64,000 nt of DNA from Oopsacas minuta (Eukaryota; Porifera; Hexactinellida; Lyssacinosida; Leucopsacidae), in assembly GCA_024704765.1 (NCBI GenBank), contig JAKMXF010000301.1:217807-281806 (forward strand). Reading direction: 5' to 3'. Of this stretch, positions 58,111-64,000 are shown piece after piece; the first letter of the stretch is position 1; every line of letters begins with the position of its first letter. The notes under the pieces are model-generated. The model worked only from the letters and a program-made list of their open reading frames with translations. It did no database searches and was not told where the DNA came from. The translations under genes were made by a program, and so were the position numbers.

Positions 58111-61100
58111 GTGACCTAAAAAATATAAGGCCTGACTATTGTGCATAGAATTACCTACCATGGATTACTTAAAATGTATTTTGTAATTCACCCATAATTG
58201 TAACATGCAAAATTGACATTATCTGAATTGTTGAAATTCTGTTTTAATCACTTCTCTTATATAGGTATATATATAATTAGCCCGAGATTATGTTCCCAAG
58301 CCTTTCGTTATTTAGGATTTTACAATTTTATCTTATTCTGCAATTCTGTCTCATCACTGATTAGCCTTGATGCCTAACACTTGCTCTGCACCTGGATGCC
58401 GGAGTAATTATTCAGGGGAGCCATATACACCAGTATTCAGATTACCCTCAAACTCTGAACTTAGAGAAAAATGGCTACCTGCTCTGCGCAGGGAGGACAT
58501 TGAAGATCTAAAAAACGTATTTGTTTGTTCTAATCACTTTCGTACTGAAGATGTCATCACTGAAATGGATATGCCTCAACCTGATGACTCATTACAAAAA
58601 ATTTCTCGGCGACCAATTCTACATAAGAACGCTATATCTTGTCTTCTTCCCAGTTGTCTCAAGTATCTTAGCTCACCATTCCCGAAGCCTGAAGCCTTAG
58701 AACAGAGCCTCGATCTTCATAAAGCTGAGGATAGTAAGTTCGGTGTCAAATCATTAGGAGAGCTAAAATGTAAATTCGAAGAATTTGAACTACCTTCTTC
58801 TTGGGTGAAATGATTTCAGATGACACGTCTATTAACTTGCTAAAGCTGTCAAAAGATAAACATATATATATACCAGCATATGTTTCAATTAATGACTCCT
58901 TAACACCTACATACAGGCTTCTGTCAAAACATTCAAATTCTTCTCACTATACACAATCTCAGTGATATTCGAGAAATCGATACCATCATCAGCGAGGTTT
59001 CTGCATACACTAAGGACCCTGTTGAAAACTGTATCTGTCAAGCTACTTCTAACATTGAAAGTACGATTTCGAAGATAGGAACTTCGAACGATATGCTAGA
59101 GAAATATTCAGAATTATTGCCCCAGTTAAAATTTCCACGGTGCCAGTTTGAGAATACGCTAATTCTCAAAAATCGAAGACGGTACAATTTTGTTACAATG
59201 GTGCTAGCTCTAAAATCACATTTGATATCTTCTACCTGCTATAGCTACTTACAGTCTTTAAATTGTTTAATATTTCCCCACCCAACAACTCTACGTAGTC
59301 TTTATGGAAACATAGGCTTAGAGTGTGAGTTGCAAACATCTTTGAAGGCTTCTACTGCTAATTTCAATAACCAAGAAAGGAATGTTACATTACATATGGA
59401 TGAAATACATGTCAAATCAGAGTTTTCTTACACAGGTGGGAGAATACTCGGCTCTTCGACTACACAGAACGAAGCAGCCAATACAGTTCTAGCATTTATG
59501 TTATCAAGTTTATGCCAAAAATGATCTACAGTTGTACGACTCCTACCCCTTGTGCAAAATCTTCAGCTGCTCAAATACTACCTATTTTACATGAAGTGAT
59601 CAAGGATGTAGAAAGTTGCAATCTTCAATTTCAAGTTATTTGTACAGATAACTACCCTCTGAATGTGAATCTGTTTAAGTTACTATCCCCTACTTCCAAT
59701 CTTGAAACCTGTGTTCCTCGCCCATTACACACTTGTAGACCTCTGTATCTTATTTTCGACTTTGCCCACATCATCAAAAGAGTAAGAAATAATTGGTTAA
59801 ATCAAATCGATTCTAATCACACGTTTAGCTGTCCTTCATTCATATCTTGCGAATATACTTTAAACGTACCATTTCAAGACCTCCGGAGTCTCTTTAAACT
59901 TGAGCAAAATTCTGTCGCTAAAACAGCCCACCGATTAACAGCCAAATCTTGCTGGCCATCTAGCCTTGAAAGACAGAATGTCAATTTAGCACTTCGCATA
60001 TTTGACGACTCAACCTCTGCAGCTTTAACAGTCCATGCTTCTAAATATGGTCAAGTTTCAGAAACAGCTCAGTTCATAGCCTTATTTGTAAGGTATGGAA
60101 GATCTTCAACATTAATAGACCTAATAAAGATATCCGTCTAAATGACGAGCTTTCTATGCCACTACAGAGTAATGGCATTCGGTTTGTATTTCTTTCAGAT
60201 GTTGTGAAATGGCTTGATGAATGGAGAACTTTACTCCAAATAGCACGGAAAACTCATTGCGCAAACCTTTACCAGCTTCCGCCATTCGTGTATTGTCCTT
60301 GAAGGGATAGTCAACCATCTCACAAAAAACTGTGGTTTGCCTGTTCTTAGTTCTTTCCTTCAAAACGACCCAATTGAACATCACTTTGGGATTTACCGAA
60401 TGATGAGCGGTGCCCGGTACAATGTTACATTTTGCCAAGTTTTGCAAAGTGAGAGACTAATTAAGATTTCTGCAATTCTGAAGTTGTTCTCCTCTAGTAC
60501 TCTGGGTGAGAGCTCAATCTCATTAAAAGATTTTTTAAAGTCATTTTCAATCTCCGAAGAATCTAGCGATGACAATATAGTCGATTTGGACCCCTATAAC
60601 AGAGTGTTCAATGAAGAGGAGACACCAATCATACTCGATACTTCTCTCATTCAATCTTTAGCCTTTATTGCCGGTTATTGTATTCATTCCATCTTCAAAA
60701 GTGCTTTCTATTCTAAGCGAGGTATTACTCACTCTTCTGGCGTAAGAGATACGGAAGAAGTGAGCAGTATTTGCTTTCATTGTTTGTCAAGTCTTGTTGA
60801 AGAAGATACTCTCGAATAAGATATAACTGATCCCGTCTATGGTTTAATATGTTCGATTGACAGAGGAGGCCCTAAGTGGCTTTCAGCTCCAGTACTTGAA
60901 GCAGTTGTAATTTCGTGGAAGGTCTACTCCAGGATCGAAATGGATTCTAGTCTCTTCAATCTCTTTATAACAAGTCCATCTCGGAAGATCTTAGTTTTCC
61001 TAACATTAAATGTAATCGAGAGTAATGAAACTGAGTTTTGGAGAAACAAATGCCCTACTTGTGACACAATAGGATGGAATATCTTAAAGAAGATTATTTT

Positions 61101-61440
61101 TTCAGCAACCAACTGTATCCTAGCTAACAAAGTGAAGAACATGAATTCGTTGAAAAGGACATTAACTGAAAGCTCGCATAACCCTCTTAAATACACCAAT
61201 TCAAATCAAAATAACTAGCAATTTTGCTGTTGGAAGTCTCTTTGTTGTCCCAGCATTTCCTATTTCTTTATTTATACAATTTTTGTATTAGAGTGTAAAA
61301 TATGACTACCTTCTATCTACCATTTGGTACGAATATTGTCAAAAAGAATGGTATTAATATCAACATATCATATTCAATGTATGCACTTTAAGTAATCCAT
61401 GGTCCCGATGAACAGTCAGGCCTTATATCACGTAGGTCAC
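58111..61440 (+). mobile_element. P-element-like transposon (THAP type)
   Basis: About 3.3 kb with inverted ends starting GTGACCTA and sharing TATAAGGCCTGACT and, further in, ACCATGGATTACTTAAA (58157-58173; inverse near 61385-61402). The outer octamers GGTAAGGC (58103-58110) and GGTAAAGG (61441-61448) look like a mutated 8-bp target duplication, as P elements make. It encloses a THAP-transposase pseudogene in the plus orientation. Confidence 0.8.
58370..61218 (+). pseudogene. THAP9/P-element transposase, multiply broken
   Basis: ATG at 58370 opens a THAP zinc finger (residues about 1-90): Cys5, Cys10, Cys53 and His56 (C-X4-C-X42-C-X2-H), with conserved Pro26 and Trp35. Frame changes follow near 58810, 58920, 59550, 60115 and 60240, plus stops at 59522 and 60819. 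P-element landmarks survive: NVTLHMDEIHVKSEFSYTGG (first Asp), VICTDNYPLNVNLF, LYLIFDFAHIIKRVRNNWLN, SDVVKWLDEW and NDPIEHHFGIYRMMSGARYN. The C-terminal tail at 60940-61218 keeps a CPTCD motif. An intron at one of the shifts cannot be excluded, but the stops make it a dead copy. Confidence 0.88.
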
Positions 61441-61448
61441 GGTAAAGG

Positions 61449-62259
61449 GCAACAGTCAAGTATGAGGAGGTCTGTAATATATCTAAACTAGCGCGCTTGG
61501 CTTGTGAGGTTGTTGATAGTTAAGCGACAGATCATGTCAGCACTACGTACCTCGAATTCCCAGAATAGTCAAAATTTATGAAGTTATAATGGTCAATCCA
61601 AATTACATTTATTGGCCTTCTGTGGTGGCTCTAGATGCTATGTATCTTTTGGTTAGTTATCTCAGCTGTTCGTGCCTCAGATAATGAGAAATTATTAAAT
61701 TTTAAGTCATAAAAAGTAATAATCCCAAGATAAGTTGGCATTCGGCCAGAATCATGACATTAGGCCTCACAACTCCACTAAGATTTGGACTTGCGATGTT
61801 TGTGTTGGCCCAGGTATTTGGATGCAGTGTATATATTTCAGAAACGGCTCATTTTTGCTAGAATAATTGTAATGCATATGCAGTAAAATTCCAGTAAGTG
61901 AACATCTCCATATAATGAACACCTTTTTCAGCGAGACCTTACTTTACTAGCTGGAGGTATTTATGTTCACGCATGTGGGAATTCTAGCAAGAAGAGATTG
62001 TAGTACAAATTAAGCGGTCACCAATTAGATAATCTAGCCCAGATCCACTGCATTTGGTTGGGCTGGTGAAATTAAAAAGGAACACTACAGAAGGGGTGAA
62101 TGGAAATGCTAGCAGAAGATTTCCTATTATTATTATTATTATTATTGGATATTAGTAATAAATTACCTCCTAATTATCCATTTTATCACTGTGCCACTAT
62201 ACAATAATAGTATAGTGGCTCAGTACAAAATCGGTGACTGAGTTTATAGGTAGATATAT
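61449..62259. other. intron stretch with possible MITE and a trinucleotide run
   Basis: Contains a possible pogo-like element, about 61881-62050 (CAGTAAAATTCC at one end, CAGTGGATCTGG read inward at the other, no clear TA), and an (ATT)n run at about 62126-62146. Otherwise nothing recognised. Confidence 0.35.
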
Positions 62260-62790
62260 AGACTAACCGAACAAATGTACTTGTACATAAATAAATACAC
62301 AATTGATAATCATGGAAAACGGCGAATATTAGAATATGCATATAATAATATACATGGAAGAACTCTTTGAATATGCTAGAGAACATTTTCCAGACTTAAT
62401 CGTTGAATAATGTTCTAATTAGATATGTTCGGGCCAGACACAGCTCGATAAATGATAATGAGCAAATGTCTAAGCAGCTGATTATTTATAGGGATAGAAT
62501 AGAGTGATTAGAAAATATCAAATTAGAAAAATATTCATCGATTCAATTGCACATTGCATAGAGTTCAACAATGCTGATATGCATATTTGAATTTTACAGG
62601 GCTGTATTCTCCCATTATGTCAATTTCATATAGTAAAGAGCTAAACATCGTTGACATACTTGACATACTTCGTTGTCACAACAGTGCCACAAGTGGAAGA
62701 AGTGGCGCCAGAATAAAATACAATGAGAATTTTCATTGATAACCCTAAACTGAATGGAAATATTCATATAGTCTGAGATCAAGTCGATGG
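62260..62790. repeat. foldback element copy FB5, left half only
   Basis: Starts AGACTAACCGAACAAATG, follows the left-arm order of the other copies and reaches the core (GTGCCACAAGTGGAAGAAGT). It fades by about 62790 without a right arm, about 90 bp from the SF3B1 exon at 62879. Confidence 0.6.
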
Positions 62791-62878
62791 TTTCAGCATT
62801 TTTAATCAGAAACGAATTGTTAAGCAGGCAATATAAAGATAATCACGAAAGAATATATATCCATTTAGATTTCCATAC

Positions 62879-63202
62879 CTTTACTAGAAGATGACGTTCT
62901 TGATCTTCGAGAGCTGGACTCATTAATAGAGGCAAAATTTGATTAAATAAAGAAGATGCACCAAATTCCCTTGCTTTATCAGTAATTTGTCGGAGAGAAG
63001 ATTTCCTCATTGGTGGTGTACCATTCTTTATCTTCAATAATAGTCTCATAATTTTTAACTCCTTTTGTTCTTCAGGTGGTAAAACATCTTCATCAATATC
63101 TTCAAGGAGTTTCCCGAAATACTGAATATCTTCTTGCTTTAAAAATGGAAGATTACCCATTGGTTGATCAGTAAAATGCTTAGTCGTTGATCTCTCATCG
63201 AT
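62879..63202 (-). CDS. SF3B1: SF3B1 internal exon (start of the HEAT domain)
   Basis: 108 codons, from [20 protein letters not shown] to DQERHLLVK. The acceptor is ACTTTAG (63203-63204) and the donor GTATGG (62877-62878). Human SF3B1 reads TEDRTMKSVNDQPSGNLPF at the start and DQERHLLVK at the end, so the borders are supported. Contains the stretch [20 protein letters not shown], near identical to human. It joins VIDRIL of the exon at 34859-35566 in phase 0. The start codon and the N-terminal regulatory region with its Thr-Pro repeats (about 446 residues in human) lie to the right, outside the window. Confidence 0.95.
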
Positions 63203-64000
63203 CTAAAGTATATACAGAATGTTATTCCGGATAATAGAAAAAGATGAGAAGGAGATATAATCTGTCGAATACCAAGGGCACTATGATTAATATATAATAT
63301 AGCAGAAATTATGCTATCATAACTATTCCAATTGATTAAACAATGGCATTTTGTACTAGTATACTTAGAGGATCCTTTACGTTCAGTTGCATCATCAATA
63401 TTTCCAATAATGGATATTTAAGTGAATATTGCCGATTGTTGTTAGCATGAACATCTACAAAATATTGATATGCAGTAGAGTCCTCGAATAACGGACACAT
63501 TGGAGAATGAACTTTTTACATTATAGTGAAGTGTCTGTTTCTCAGAGAGTGTTCTATATGTTAAAAATCCCGAATAAAATGATTAGAAGTTAAAATATAC
63601 TTTATATGCAGATAAGAATACTACTGCACACATGTACACATAGATATTTACGCAGCCTGTGGTAAGTTTGAATCTTGAAAGAATTTTCTAAACTTCAATA
63701 AATTGTGATTACATAAATTGCCTAGTACATGAATATCTTGTATATGGAATTCAAAGATACTAGCTACAAGATACGTTTTGTTCAAAATTGGACAAAATAT
63801 CAAATGGAAAGTATGTGGCGTTGTTGCTCTTAATACAAGTTTACACCGACAGTCACAATTCGTGCAAATCCGATCGGTAGATATACAGGAGAAATTGCAA
63901 ACTCTCTATTTATGGGGAACATGAGAAAGTGGGGCAATTTGATCCACATTCATTCATGACGATAGAAACTAACCTCTATAAGCGGGGAGTGAGTGAAGGG
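63203..64000 (-). other. SF3B1 upstream intron, partial
   Basis: Continues beyond the window. A pogo-like end GCAGTAGAGTCCTCGAATAA lies at 63474. No further SF3B1 coding sequence (for example the TPxR repeats or PARKLTATPTP) was found in it. Confidence 0.6.

Larger units (their letters stand above)
35567..62878 (-). other. SF3B1 intron of 27.3 kb packed with transposons
   Basis: Bounded by a GTATGG donor at 62878 and a TTTCTAG acceptor at 35567. No host exon is missing, because the flanking exons join as LLVK-VIDR just as in human. Stretches where I see no gene or firm repeat: 35567-36049, 36961-37160, 37681-38699, 39431-40167, 41499-43139, 44044-45264, 45700-47339, 48590-48639, 48809-49685, 51200-53083 (one pogo-like end near 52961) and 54704-58102 (a (TGTT)n run at 56351-56369, and unassigned minus-strand frames at 55500-55908 and 57692-58099). 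Confidence 0.85.

Noticed and set aside
1-64000. CRISPR arrays, operons, bacterial promoters or prophage
   Set aside because: Spliced SF3B1, TA-flanked Tc1/mariner elements and large introns show a eukaryotic nuclear genome; no such features are present.

Overview
The window is AT-rich eukaryotic genomic DNA dominated by one host gene on the minus strand and by the transposons filling its introns. Four exons at 62879-63202, 34859-35566, 8272-8604 and 1468-2679 encode, in that order and without a gap, about 858 C-terminal residues of SF3B1 (splicing factor 3b subunit 1, the HEAT-repeat scaffold of U2 snRNP). All three junctions are phase 0 with GT-AG borders. The N-terminal third (about 446 residues by comparison with human) must lie beyond base 64000. 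Introns are about 27.3 kb, 26.3 kb and 5.6 kb. The dense Tc1/mariner, maT, Tigger, hAT and P-element load and the diverged SF3B1 tail suggest an arthropod, perhaps a parasitic copepod such as a sea louse; that is inference.

Layout from low to high coordinates: 3' flank (1-1467); terminal SF3B1 exon (1468-2679); short intron with a dead Tigger element (2743-4857), a hAT MITE with an intact 8-bp target duplication (5366-5507), a hAT split into two opposed halves (6205-7564) and a pogo-like MITE (8080-8241) that ends 30 bp from the next exon; exon 8272-8604. The 26-kb intron holds foldback copy FB1 (9888-10986), hAT debris (11139-11872), palindromic MITEs (12051-12286, 13241-13385), an OTU-protease remnant (16896-17365), a hAT (19462-24252) invaded by a 2.8-kb element with about 350-410-bp inverted ends and an uncharacterised ORF (19691-22519), an intact DD37D maT (24359-25670), a long-inverted-repeat element X (26712-30505) enclosing FB2 and a mariner, two more mariner remnants, and FB3 (32836-34805) enclosing a maT with an internal inversion (33241-34533). 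Then comes exon 34859-35566. The 27-kb intron holds a hAT remnant (36050-36960), a LINE reverse-transcriptase fragment (38700-39430), a nearly intact mariner (40168-41498), FB4 (43140-44043), mariner remnants, a transposon-type remnant with an SEEGLE motif (49686-50275), a Tc1 (53375-54703), a THAP/P-element (58111-61440) and half a foldback copy FB5. Exon 62879-63202 follows.

Only SF3B1 looks like a working host gene. The only transposase ORF without a break is that of the maT at 24520-25548; the other elements are frameshifted, truncated or non-autonomous. The best candidates for something undescribed are the long-inverted-repeat element at 19691-22519 with its uncharacterised protein, the foldback family with at least five copies, and two transposons (33241-34533 and 6205-7564) whose coding order is best explained by internal inversion.
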